Virus record (IMG/VR): IMGVR_UViG_3300021956_000063
Coordinates: 1 to 28,571 of that record
Length of the DNA stretch: 28,571 nt
Source: a virus
Reading direction: 5' to 3' (one strand)
Part shown: positions 12,412-20,137 of the stretch, one piece after another
How the letters are laid out: each line of letters starts with the position of its first letter
Numbering within the stretch: the first letter of the stretch is position 1
Notes under the pieces: generated by a model
What the model was told of the DNA's origin: nothing
The model's database searches: none
What the model saw: only the letters and a program-made list of their open reading frames with translations
Translations under genes and position numbers: made by a program

Positions 12412-14775
12412 ATGGCTCGTCGTCGTCGCAGACGCACTCCATCACCGATGGATGCGAATGCATCATCATATCTAGAGACAGCTGATATGCCTACGGGAGA
12501 TGAGGACATCTCTGAGGATAATGGCGTCGAAGATGATAGCGATGAAGAGAATAATAATTCTTACGGGCCAGGAAATTCAGATGTTCGCCAGAAGCTAAAT
12601 CCACTTGATGAGACTGAGTTTCAAAATCGGATTGGTATCGCTGTCCAGGCGGCAGAGACTTATATTGATACGCTAATTACCCCTGCTCGAGTGCAAGCAG
12701 CTGAGTATTATCGTGCGGCTCCCTTTGGGGACGAGGAAGCTGGCCGATCTCAGGTTGTATTGTCGGAGGTTCGGGACACTATTCAATCTATTATGCCGAG
12801 CTTGATGCGTATATTCACATCTGGCCAGCGTATTGTTGAATATATGCCTCGAACGGCTGAAGACGTTAAGGTTGCCGAGCAAGCCTCGGATGCGATTAAT
12901 TTCGTATTCAACGACATGAACCCAGGATTTCAAATCCTCCATAGCGCGTTTAAAGATGCGTTGTTGAAAAAGGTCGGTGTCGTTACTTGGTGGGCTGAAA
13001 GCGACGACCGAGTAATTGAAAAGCATTTCTCAGGGTTATTGCAGGAAGAGATATTACTCTTTCAGCAGCAAAATCCATCGGCTGAATTTGTCTATGTTGA
13101 CCCCGAGCCTATGGTTGAGGGTTTCCCCCAGACTTATAAGGTTTGCATCCGCATAGTTGACCAGCAGAGGAAATACCGCGTTCGTGCGCTTCCTCCTGAG
13201 TGCTTTATCTGCGACCGCCGAGCAAGAGATACGGATAAATTCTTTGACCTAGTTGGATACCGTGACCTTGTAACCGTCTCAGAGCTAATTGAGATGGGTT
13301 ATAATGAAGAAGATATCCTAGAACACGGCTCACCTGGAGAGGATAATCTCTGGATAGCCCAGATGGAAGATTTCGAAAGAAATCGCGGAACTTATTTTCC
13401 AACAGATAATGACGACCCGACGCTTCGCCGTGTAAAGTTTATGAAGATTTACATGCGAATAGATAAGGACGGCGACGGAATTGCTGAATTACGTTGTATT
13501 CATGCCATTGGTCGGGATTGTTTCGTCTTAAAAGATGAAATTGTTGACCACGCTCCATTTGCGATATTCTGCCCAGACCCAGAGCCGCATGCTTTGTTTG
13601 GTCATTCGGTTGCAGACGTTACGATGGACTTGCAACGCATTAAGTCGCATGTTTTACGCGCTACGTTGGATAGCCTTGCACAGTCAATCTTCCCTCGCAC
13701 AGCTGTTGTAGAGGGTCAGGCTAATATTGACGATGTATTGAATAAAGAAGTCGGCGCAATTATTCGTATGCGCCAGATGGGTGCGGTTCAAGACTTGTCC
13801 ACTCCGTTTGTAGGACAGTCTGCTATGCCTATTCTAGGCTATCTAGATGAGATTAAGGCTCAGCGCACAGGTGTTACACCGGCTAGCCAAGGATTAGATG
13901 CAGAGTTATTGCAATCTACCACAAGAGCAGCTGTCACAGCCCAAATTTCGGCAGCACAAGAACGCACCGAGCTTATTGCACGCACGTTTGCAGAAAATGG
14001 CATGCGTCAGCTGTTCACTGGTTTGTTGAAGCTAATCACTCAACACCAAGATAAGCCGTTACTTATCCGCTTGCGTGGCGAGTGGGTGCCAGTAGACCCC
14101 ACCACCTGGGACGCTGATATGGACTGCACCGTATCAGTTGCACTGGGTCGCGGTGATGATGCTCAGCAGATGGCGTTCTTAACGACCGTCGCACAAAAAC
14201 AAGAGCAGATTATACAGACGATGGGAATAAATAACCCCCTCGTTAAGTTGAGCCAATATCAGAATACGCTTAGCCAGATTGTGCGTCATGCTGGATATAA
14301 AAATCCAGATAGTTTCTTTTCTCCGATTAGCCCAGAGCAAGAACAGCAACTTGCTCAAGCTCAAGCGGCTGCAGCATCGCAGAAAAAAGACCCTAACGAA
14401 TTGCTGGCTGAAGTTGAGATGGCAAAGGCGCAGGCCGAGACATATGCCAAACTACAGTCACTCGCTATTGACCGCGCTCAGTTGCAATTAGACGCTGACC
14501 TTAAGCGCGATGAACTGGAAAGCAATATCATTCTTAAAGCAGCAGAGATTGCTTCTAAGGGTGGCCAGCCAGTTGATTGGGCGGCAATCATTGAAATGAC
14601 GCGCAAGCCTCGTCCAGACATTCAGTCATTAGCACAAGCACTGATTGATAATGAGAAAATGGCTTCGGCACAGGTTTTATCACAAATCGGCATGCAGGCT
14701 TCGCAAGGTTCGCAGCAACAACCTCCGCAGCAACCTCAACAGATGCAAGCGCCAGGAACATCAGTTCCACAATAA
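12412..14775 (+). CDS. Portal protein
   Basis: This 787-aa protein would form the dodecameric ring through which DNA enters and leaves the head. It follows terL and precedes the scaffold, the usual order. The N-terminus is very basic (M-A-R-R-R-R-R-R-T) and then acidic and disordered. The core starts near residue 65 (N-R-I-G-I-A-V-Q-A-A-E-T-Y-I-D) and contains V-R-D-T-I-Q-S-I-M-P-S-L-M-R-I-F and W-W-A-E-S-D, a pattern I associate with portals of SU10/P22-type podoviruses. Helical A/Q-rich sequence from about 645 to 700 would form the barrel, and the tail is a Gln/Pro-rich repeat. Confidence 0.9.
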   Translation: MARRRRRRTPSPMDANASSYLETADMPTGDEDISEDNGVEDDSDEENNNSYGPGNSDVRQKLNPLDETEFQNRIGIAVQAAETYIDTLITPARVQAAEYYRAAPFGDEEAGRSQVVLSEVRDTIQSIMPSLMRIFTSGQRIVEYMPRTAEDVKVAEQASDAINFVFNDMNPGFQILHSAFKDALLKKVGVVTWWAESDDRVIEKHFSGLLQEEILLFQQQNPSAEFVYVDPEPMVEGFPQTYKVCIRIVDQQRKYRVRALPPECFICDRRARDTDKFFDLVGYRDLVTVSELIEMGYNEEDILEHGSPGEDNLWIAQMEDFERNRGTYFPTDNDDPTLRRVKFMKIYMRIDKDGDGIAELRCIHAIGRDCFVLKDEIVDHAPFAIFCPDPEPHALFGHSVADVTMDLQRIKSHVLRATLDSLAQSIFPRTAVVEGQANIDDVLNKEVGAIIRMRQMGAVQDLSTPFVGQSAMPILGYLDEIKAQRTGVTPASQGLDAELLQSTTRAAVTAQISAAQERTELIARTFAENGMRQLFTGLLKLITQHQDKPLLIRLRGEWVPVDPTTWDADMDCTVSVALGRGDDAQQMAFLTTVAQKQEQIIQTMGINNPLVKLSQYQNTLSQIVRHAGYKNPDSFFSPISPEQEQQLAQAQAAAASQKKDPNELLAEVEMAKAQAETYAKLQSLAIDRAQLQLDADLKRDELESNIILKAAEIASKGGQPVDWAAIIEMTRKPRPDIQSLAQALIDNEKMASAQVLSQIGMQASQGSQQQPPQQPQQMQAPGTSVPQ

Positions 14776-14784
14776 AGAGTTTCA

Positions 14785-15066
14785 ATGGAAGAAGATATTC
14801 ACCGTCTTGCTCGTCAAGCGGATAACATTCTTACGTCCGATGCATTCAAAATAGCGATGGACGAATTAGAAGCCCAAACGATTGAGATGTGGGCTAACGG
14901 CGTATTCAAAACACCCTCAGATAGGGAGGAGGCTTACGGCCTCGTGAGGGGTGCTCGAGTGTTCAAGATGCGGCTCACAGCCATCATCGAGAACATGAAA
15001 CTCACGAAGGCACAAGCGGAGGCGCGGGACAGACTTACCCGCTCACAAAGCACGCCTGCTCGTTGA
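14785..15066 (+). CDS. Small head-module protein, 93 aa
   Basis: This is a helical protein between portal and scaffold: M-E-E-D-I-H-R-L-A-R-Q-A-D-N-I-L, then P-S-D-R-E-E-A-Y-G-L-V-R-G-A-R-V-F-K. Small proteins of this kind often sit at this place in alphaproteobacterial podoviruses, but I know no function. The start follows AAAGAG, and the gene is cotranscribed with its neighbours. Confidence 0.7.
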   Translation: MEEDIHRLARQADNILTSDAFKIAMDELEAQTIEMWANGVFKTPSDREEAYGLVRGARVFKMRLTAIIENMKLTKAQAEARDRLTRSQSTPAR

Positions 15067-15084
15067 GCAACCCCAGGTAAATAA

Positions 15085-16113
15085 ATGTCTGAAGAAACTC
15101 AGACGGTATCAGCAAGCGAAAGCACTGGCACCGTAGAGGAAGCTGCGTCCAAAATTGAGGCTCTTCTTTCCGGCAAGAAGCCGACAAGAAAGCAAGAAGC
15201 CCCAGAACAAGAGGCAGCATCAGAGGCTGAACCAGCGCAAGCTGAAGAAGCCGAAATCGAGGATAATTCTGTAGAGACGGCACCGCCTTCTGAGGAAGAC
15301 AGTGACGCAGAAGAAGCCTCACCCGACGCGCAAGACGAAGAAGCTGAAAGCGACAACACCGCTAAGCCGATTATCACCCTCGAATTAGAGGGCAAGAAAG
15401 TCGATTTTACGCCGGAAGAGTTGCAAAAGAGCGTTCTCTTGCAAGCCGATTACACGCGTAAAACTCAAGCACTCGCTGCTGAAAGAAAGCAATTCGCGGA
15501 GACAGTCCAGAAAGCGGAAGAAGCAGAGAAAGTTTATTCTCAGCTTTTGCCGGTTATGGTTCAGAGAATGCAGGCAACTTTGCCGCAACCTCCTGACCCT
15601 TCGCTAATTGATATTAATCCTTCAGCCTATCTTCGTCAGAAGGAAGCATACGAGCAGGCGATGGGTGACATGCAGGCGGGCATTTCAGAAATGCAACGCC
15701 AGCAAGAAGAGAGCAAAGGGAAACAGACGAAGCAACTCCAAGCCTATTTGGCAGAGAATGCTGCGAAACTGCCCGAGCTTATCCCCGAGTGGAAAGACGA
15801 AAAGGTTTTTGAGCGCGACCGTCCCAAGGTTCGTGATTATCTAAAGACTAGGGGCTTCTCCGATGAGGAGATTAACCAGGCTTATGATGCACGCCTTGTT
15901 GCGATGGCTAATGACGCAAGACAGTGGAGAGAACTGCAATCAAAGAGTAGGCCTCGCCCTAATGCACCGCCGCTTGAAAAGGCTTTGAAACCTTCTCCAG
16001 CCCCTGCCCAGCCTCAGACAAGAAAAAATCGGGATGCTTTTGAAGCGCGCAAACGTCTCGCTTCATCTGGCCGCGTTGAAGATGCAGCTGCGGCCATCAA
16101 AGCACTCTTGTAA
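15085..16113 (+). CDS. Scaffold-like capsid assembly protein
   Basis: This 342-aa protein has the composition of a phage scaffold. Residues 1-95 are a highly acidic, disordered E/A/S/P segment. A short folded segment (I-T-L-E-L-E-G-K-K-V-D-F-T-P-E-E-L) follows, then a long coiled coil (about 125-240, many A/E/Q/R). The C-terminus is basic (from R-K-N-R-D-A-F-E-A-R-K-R-L), as scaffolds use to bind the capsid protein. It directly precedes the split capsid gene. There is no visible protease domain, so it is probably removed or cleaved by another factor. Confidence 0.8.
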   Translation: MSEETQTVSASESTGTVEEAASKIEALLSGKKPTRKQEAPEQEAASEAEPAQAEEAEIEDNSVETAPPSEEDSDAEEASPDAQDEEAESDNTAKPIITLELEGKKVDFTPEELQKSVLLQADYTRKTQALAAERKQFAETVQKAEEAEKVYSQLLPVMVQRMQATLPQPPDPSLIDINPSAYLRQKEAYEQAMGDMQAGISEMQRQQEESKGKQTKQLQAYLAENAAKLPELIPEWKDEKVFERDRPKVRDYLKTRGFSDEEINQAYDARLVAMANDARQWRELQSKSRPRPNAPPLEKALKPSPAPAQPQTRKNRDAFEARKRLASSGRVEDAAAAIKALL

Positions 16114-16127
16114 TAGGAACCAAGTTA

Positions 16128-18362
16128 ATGGCTACGGTAACACGTTATGACTACTCTTCGTCTATTCGCGAAGATTTAGAGGATTGACAATATATAGGCG
16201 AATTGTCTTATAATAGTCCTCGTGTTGTTTCGGACTATGGCAAATCGCAATGCTAGACGAATGGATGAGTATTTCCCGAGATAAACTCTGGAAATTATAT
16301 GCAAAATTACCAGCTACCGCGATTGCGGCTCAATATGAAGTTACTCCTGGCGCGGTATATCACCGACTAAGAGCTTTCGGCATAAAAGCTGGTGATGTTG
16401 GCAAGCATGCTGCTGGCCCTAAAAAAAGCTTTAACCCTCCAAAGGTTGAGTTAGAGCGCTTGTATAAAACAATGTCTATGGCAAAAATTGCCGCTCATTA
16501 TGGAGTTGGTGAGACTGTCATATTCATGCGTTTAAAACAGCATGGCATTGGCGGGATAAGCCGGTCTGACAGGCTGAAAGAATACAAGAGAACACCAGAG
16601 CACCAAGCAAATATAACTGCTGCGTTGCCTCACCGACCTGGGCCTAAAAACCCAAATTGGAAAGGCGGCGTATCTTCCGAAAATCTACGTGCTAGGTCTA
16701 GGAAAGAATACAGAATTTGGAAATTAGCTGTGCTTGAGAAACACAATTTTAAATGTTCCAAATGCGGTATTGAGCAAGGATATGTTTGCGAATGTTGTGG
16801 TGGCAGGGTTTTACTGCACGCTCATCACATCAAGTCTTTTTCAAATAATCCAAAAAAAAGATACGATGTAAAAAACGGCATAGCGTTGTGTAACAGGTGT
16901 CATTTTAAGGAACATCACTAGAAAACGGGGTGAATTGCTGGAAAAGCTGACCGGGTAAGCCGAAGCCAATCAGCAGCCAAGTCGCATATGTAACTCGCAA
17001 GAGCTAGGGATGCGGAAGGTTCAACGACTAGACAGTGACGAAAGAATAATCTGTCCACGAGCGCCCCGCCCGATAAAAGGGATGATATAGTCTGAGCTAC
17101 ATGGAAACATGTAGAAGTTAGCTATAAACAAGCTAACGATAACAAAACTGATTATCTACAATATCAGCCCAACTAAAACGGCTTTTATGAACAATGTTGG
17201 CCGCACATCTGCGGACAATACCTACCACGAATGGCAGACCGATATTCTTGCCGATGCTAACGGCTCGAATGCGGCTATCGAAGGCGCAGACGCTACTGAT
17301 ACTACGTTTGCTGCTCCTTCACGTTGCGGCAACTACACGCAGATTTCTACGAAGACGTTAAACGTCTCTGGAACGTCTGGCGCTGTAGATGCGGCTGGCA
17401 TGAAAACCATTGAGGCTTATCTCATTGCTAAACACGGCAAAGAGCTTAAGCGCGACATGGAAACCATCCTCCTGTCAAATCAGGCGGCGGTTGCTGGCGA
17501 TGCTTCAACGGCTCGTAAACTCGCTGGTTTCCCAACGTGGATTAAAACGACTGCTCAGACGCCTGCCGGTAACGGCATCGTTGTAGGCACCGTAACCGGC
17601 CCTGCGTATTCTGGTGGCGCTTCTACGGTAAGTGGAGCACCAACGACTGCGTGGACGCTTACGAGCGGTTCAGCTGCTTTTACGGAAACAAACCTAAAAG
17701 ACGCTATCCGCAATATGTATCAAAAGGGCGGTGAGCCTAAGATGATGCTTGTTTCGCCGGTCAATAAGACCCGCGTTTCTGGCTTCGCTGGCTTGTCTCA
17801 GACGCGCGTTAATACGGATGTTAAAAACGGTCAGGCTACCATTGTTGGCTCGGCTGATGTCTACCTTAATTTTGGGGTCGCTGCCTAGTAATAGGTAGTT
17901 GTAATCGGGTTAATTCGGTGAACCTCTCAAGTGTCAACCGAAGCATTTGAGACAATACCGAGCCAAGCCGTCGCAAGACGGAAGGTGTAACGACTAGAGG
18001 CGGGAGCCTCGTAGAGCCAAGTGGCTTGAAATGCCCGACCCCTGCAAACGCAGGGTGAAGAGATAGTCTGGTCTCTATGGTGACATAGAGCGTCGTAAGA
18101 CGGGTTAAGAGTAACGACCTTAGCCAAACATCAATGCAGTGATTTCGGCGCGTTAGACATTGTTCCTTCTCTATTCTGTAACGGTAACTTTGCATACTTT
18201 GTTGACCCAGATTATGCGAAGGTTGCGTATCTGCGTCCGTTCCAGCGCACTGAGTTGGCACGCACAGGCGACAGCAAGCGTTCGCAGCTTCTCTGCGAAT
18301 ACACGCTGGTAATCAACTCGCCTTACGCGCATGCGGTCGTAGCGAATATTACGAACAGCTAA
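16128..18362 (+). CDS. Major capsid protein (DUF5309/SU10 type), split into three exons by two group I introns
   Basis: Coding exons are 16128-16184, 17151-17866 and 18137-18362 (57 + 716 + 226 = 999 nt), giving a continuous 332-aa protein after splicing. Exon 1 encodes MATVTRYDYSSSIREDLED. Exon 2 continues in frame with I-I-Y-N-I-S-P-T-K-T-A-F-M-N and later H-E-W-Q-T-D. Exon 3 restores V-Y-L-S-D-F-G-A-L-D-I-V-P-S across the second junction (codon CT|C). These three blocks are the conserved landmarks of the DUF5309 capsid family as I know it. Without splicing, exon 1 meets TGA at once and exon 2 reads only seven intron codons before TAG. The ATG at 17187 is an internal Met codon, not the gene start. 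The gene ends in a strong terminator. Confidence 0.9.
16185..17150 (+). ncRNA. Group I intron 1 in the capsid gene, 966 nt, with an HNH gene
   Basis: The 5' exon ends GAGGAT, which pairs with GTCCTC at 16216-16221; the last exon U pairs with G16216, the U.G pair that marks group I 5' splice sites. Upstream bases ATAAT (16210-16214) can pair with the first bases of the 3' exon (ATTAT), a P10. The intron ends in G at 17150. Downstream of the HNH gene are P4-like TTGCTG/CAGCAG, the GACTA/TAGTC pairing of P7 within TTCAACGACTA and ATATAGTCTGA, a GAAA-capped P9 (CTACATG/CATGTAG) and a 7-bp hairpin before the 3' end. The HNH gene is inserted between P1 and the core. Confidence 0.88.
16250..16921 (+). 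CDS. Intron-encoded HNH homing endonuclease
   Basis: This 223-aa protein probably cuts intronless alleles at the insertion site so that the intron is copied in. It has two tandem homeodomain-like HTH units (about residues 11-46 and 66-102, each with A-A-x-Y-x-V and a basic recognition helix). These are followed by a NUMOD3-like P-N-W-K-G-G (135-140) and a C-terminal HNH: C169-x2-C172, H192-H193-I-K, N209 and C214-x2-C217-H218. An additional C-E-C-C (180-183) lies between the first knuckle and the catalytic His. The ribosome site is poor and the start lies close to the P1 helix, so translation may be kept low. Confidence 0.88.
   Translation: MLDEWMSISRDKLWKLYAKLPATAIAAQYEVTPGAVYHRLRAFGIKAGDVGKHAAGPKKSFNPPKVELERLYKTMSMAKIAAHYGVGETVIFMRLKQHGIGGISRSDRLKEYKRTPEHQANITAALPHRPGPKNPNWKGGVSSENLRARSRKEYRIWKLAVLEKHNFKCSKCGIEQGYVCECCGGRVLLHAHHIKSFSNNPKKRYDVKNGIALCNRCHFKEHH
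17867..18136 (+). ncRNA. Group I intron 2 in the capsid gene, 270 nt, ORF-less, td-like
   Basis: The 5' exon ends CTACCT and the intron starts TAATT. U17866 can pair with G17875 and the preceding ACC with GGT (17876-17878), a 4-bp P1 with an 8-nt loop. The intron ends AACATCAATG, then exon CAGTGATTTC. The core has AACCTCTCAAG, the P7 strands TAACGACTA and GATAGTCTGG, a GCAA-capped stem (CCGTC/GACGG), CCCTGC/GCAGGG, and a GTGA-capped P9 (CTCTATG/CATAGAG). From memory, the T4 td intron shares the TAATT start, AACCTCTC, TAACGACTA and the ACGACCTTA...AACATAATG end. It is probably subgroup IA2 and unlike intron 1. Confidence 0.88.
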
Positions 18363-18385
18363 GCGTAACATACATCAACAATCAG

Positions 18386-18414
18386 AAGGGTCGCTTCACA
18401 GCGGCCCTTTTTTT
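18386..18414 (+). terminator. Strong intrinsic terminator after the capsid gene
   Basis: A 10-bp stem (AAGGGTCGCT/AGCGGCCCTT, one G-U pair) with a TCAC loop is followed by a run of seven T counted from the last stem bases. It lies 24 nt after the capsid stop and would end the packaging/head transcript. Confidence 0.85.
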
Positions 18415-18426
18415 ATGGGCTAAACA

Positions 18427-18753
18427 ATGGCTGAGAAATACCGTCAATTAGACGACCCTAATTTTGATTACGACCCAGTAAATGGCGTTCGTCAGCGCCT
18501 CGTTATTGATAACGAAGGCGGTATGCATCTCGAAGCCACACAAGATGTTGACCACATTCTTAAAGCTGCTCACGACAGCAGAATGGAACACTCAAAGAAT
18601 GAGCGTCTTGGCGATGATGTGAAAATCGCGTCAATCCCAATGCTTATTCAATCTGATTTAGTCGCAAAAGGCATCTGGCAAGACAAGAAGCGCTTGTTTC
18701 AGTGGCTGATGAATGAAGGCCGACCGTTCCTCACTAGGGATATTTCGCTTTGA
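18427..18753 (+). CDS. Conserved phage structural-region protein, 108 aa
   Basis: This mostly helical protein lies between capsid and adaptor: D-D-P-N-F-D-Y-D-P at the start, E-A-T-Q-D-V-D-H-I-L-K-A-A-H-D in the middle and L-F-Q-W-L-M-N-E-G-R-P-F at the end. Genes of this kind are common at this place in related podoviruses without a known function. It starts just after the terminator and its stop overlaps the next start (TTGA). Confidence 0.7.
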   Translation: MAEKYRQLDDPNFDYDPVNGVRQRLVIDNEGGMHLEATQDVDHILKAAHDSRMEHSKNERLGDDVKIASIPMLIQSDLVAKGIWQDKKRLFQWLMNEGRPFLTRDISL

Positions 18754-19445
18754 CCGTCTTTGCTAACCCGACATTTACGGCTGACTACCAAGGTTTATGC
18801 AATAAAATTGCCGATACCTTGAATAGACAGGATATGACGGCTGTTATTCCCGATTTTGTCACGTTAGCAACTGCACGCATTCAACGAGATATGGCGCGGG
18901 TTAAACACCCATTTATGATTAATCGCGCTCAAGCAAGTGTGATTGATAATTATGTCCCGATGCCGCTTGATTTCGTATCTGTCTATCAGCTGATGGACCA
19001 AAATACGGCTAATGCATTAACATACATTACTCCTGACCAATCAATGACGGTTCAATCATTAGGATGGAACCCAGACCAATCGCCTCTACCAATTATTCCA
19101 CCTTATTATTCTCCTATTGGGAACCAAACCTATTACACAATTGTTGGTAATAGACTGAGAATTATTCCTGCTCCAGGTCAAGAAGCGCCAGAGCAATTAG
19201 ACCTTTGGTATTACGCCAGACTTAATCCATTAAATAATCAGACGACAACCAATTGGGCGTTATCACGCTATCCAGATTTATATCTTTACGGCGCGCTTGT
19301 TCATACGGCTCCGTATTTAAAAGACGATGCGCGTATTCCTGTTTGGGATGGCGCTTATCAGACAATCTTAAAAGACATTGAGGTTGAGGCAGACAGAGCC
19401 ACAAGGCCTCAATCAAAACTCGTCGCGGCCCGCCGCAGTTTTTAA
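18750..19445 (+). CDS. Head-tail adaptor protein
   Basis: The start is TTG at 18750, overlapping the previous stop and preceded by TAGGGA at about 8 nt; no ATG lies near. The 231-aa product has the phage adaptor pattern: F-V-T-L-A-T-A-R-I-Q-R-D-M, then V-P-M-P-L-D-F-V-S-V-Y, then Y-T-I-V-G-N-R-L-R-I-I-P-A-P and L-D-L-W-Y-Y-A-R-L, and finally a helix with R-Y-P-D-L-Y-L-Y-G-A-L. Proteins of this type form the ring below the portal that connects to the short tail. Confidence comes from pattern and position. Confidence 0.82.
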   Translation: MTVFANPTFTADYQGLCNKIADTLNRQDMTAVIPDFVTLATARIQRDMARVKHPFMINRAQASVIDNYVPMPLDFVSVYQLMDQNTANALTYITPDQSMTVQSLGWNPDQSPLPIIPPYYSPIGNQTYYTIVGNRLRIIPAPGQEAPEQLDLWYYARLNPLNNQTTTNWALSRYPDLYLYGALVHTAPYLKDDARIPVWDGAYQTILKDIEVEADRATRPQSKLVAARRSF

Positions 19446-19455
19446 GGAAAATACA

Positions 19456-19698
19456 ATGCCAGCAACTCAACTATCAGCCCGCGTGCCTGACACTGCGGCA
19501 GCTGTAACGACATCAGACACAGCACCTAATGTTTTTACGCGCTTGTATATTGGCGGCGCAGGAAACGTGTCTGTCGTAACTGAAAATGGAGACACAGTGA
19601 CGTTTACGGCAGTTCCTGTCGGAACGCAGCTAGATATTCGCGTCAAACAAGTGCGCGCGACGGGAACAACCGCCACAAATATTGTTGGCATGCTTTAA
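19456..19698 (+). CDS. Phage spike-base/decoration protein (Rcc01079-like), 80 aa
   Basis: The ATG at 19456 is preceded by AAGGAA. The second half (L-Y-I-G-G-A-G-N-V-S-V-V-T-E-N-G-D-T-V-T-F and G-T-Q-L-D-I-R-V-K-Q-V-R-A-T-G-T-T-A-T-N-I-V) is the pattern I recall for the small spike-base protein family first named from the Rhodobacter capsulatus gene transfer agent. It would be a beta-rich virion component. The next gene may be a related decoration protein. Confidence 0.7.
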   Translation: MPATQLSARVPDTAAAVTTSDTAPNVFTRLYIGGAGNVSVVTENGDTVTFTAVPVGTQLDIRVKQVRATGTTATNIVGML

Positions 19699-19710
19699 GG
19701 AATTAATGAA

Positions 19711-20118
19711 ATGGCTGTAACTTATAACGCTACACTTAAAACCAACCGTATGCAGTTAGTCGCAGACTTGATTGCGTCTAAAGTTGCTGCATCATCAACC
19801 GGCACTGCATCTGCTGGCACGCTGGTTATCGGCACATCAGCGCTTTCAGGCGCGACGGGTGTTTTGGCGACGTTCACGCTGTCATCAACGCCTGGCACTG
19901 TCGCCGGTTCTGTTCTCACAATTTCTGGAACGCCATTAACGGCGACTGCTTCTGGAACTGGAACGGCTGCACTTGCTGAAATCCGTAACAACGCCGGAAC
20001 GGTGATTGTTTCTGGTCTGACGGTTGGAACGAGCGGCGCTGACATCATCATCAATGCAACGGCTGTATCTACCGGCCAGACGGTTTCTTTAACGTCCGGC
20101 ACAATTACTCACGGCTAA
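19711..20118 (+). CDS. Beta-rich virion protein, possible decoration or tail protein, 135 aa
   Basis: This is a Thr/Ser/Ala/Gly-rich protein of alternating strands with a helical N-terminus (K-T-N-R-M-Q-L-V-A-D-L-I-A-S-K-V). Short T-L-V-I-G-T-S-A-L and F-T-L-S-S-T-P-G-T-V units point to an Ig-like or jelly-roll fold. The N-terminal start (M-A-V-T-Y-N-A-T-L-K-T-N-R-M) is typical of phage structural proteins that precede fibres. It follows the spike-base gene with AAGGAATT before its ATG. Exact role is unknown. Confidence 0.65.
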   Translation: MAVTYNATLKTNRMQLVADLIASKVAASSTGTASAGTLVIGTSALSGATGVLATFTLSSTPGTVAGSVLTISGTPLTATASGTGTAALAEIRNNAGTVIVSGLTVGTSGADIIINATAVSTGQTVSLTSGTITHG

Positions 20119-20137
20119 TTGAAGAGAGCGCCAAGCT

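Noticed and set aside
17187-17888. Stand-alone 233-aa capsid-like gene starting at ATG 17187
   Set aside because: Its start is an internal Met of capsid exon 2, and its last seven codons (to TAG 17888) are intron 2 sequence.
16128-18362. Capsid gene as a decayed or frameshifted pseudogene
   Set aside because: Exact in-frame restoration, group I cores at both gaps and intact conserved residues argue for functional splicing rather than decay.
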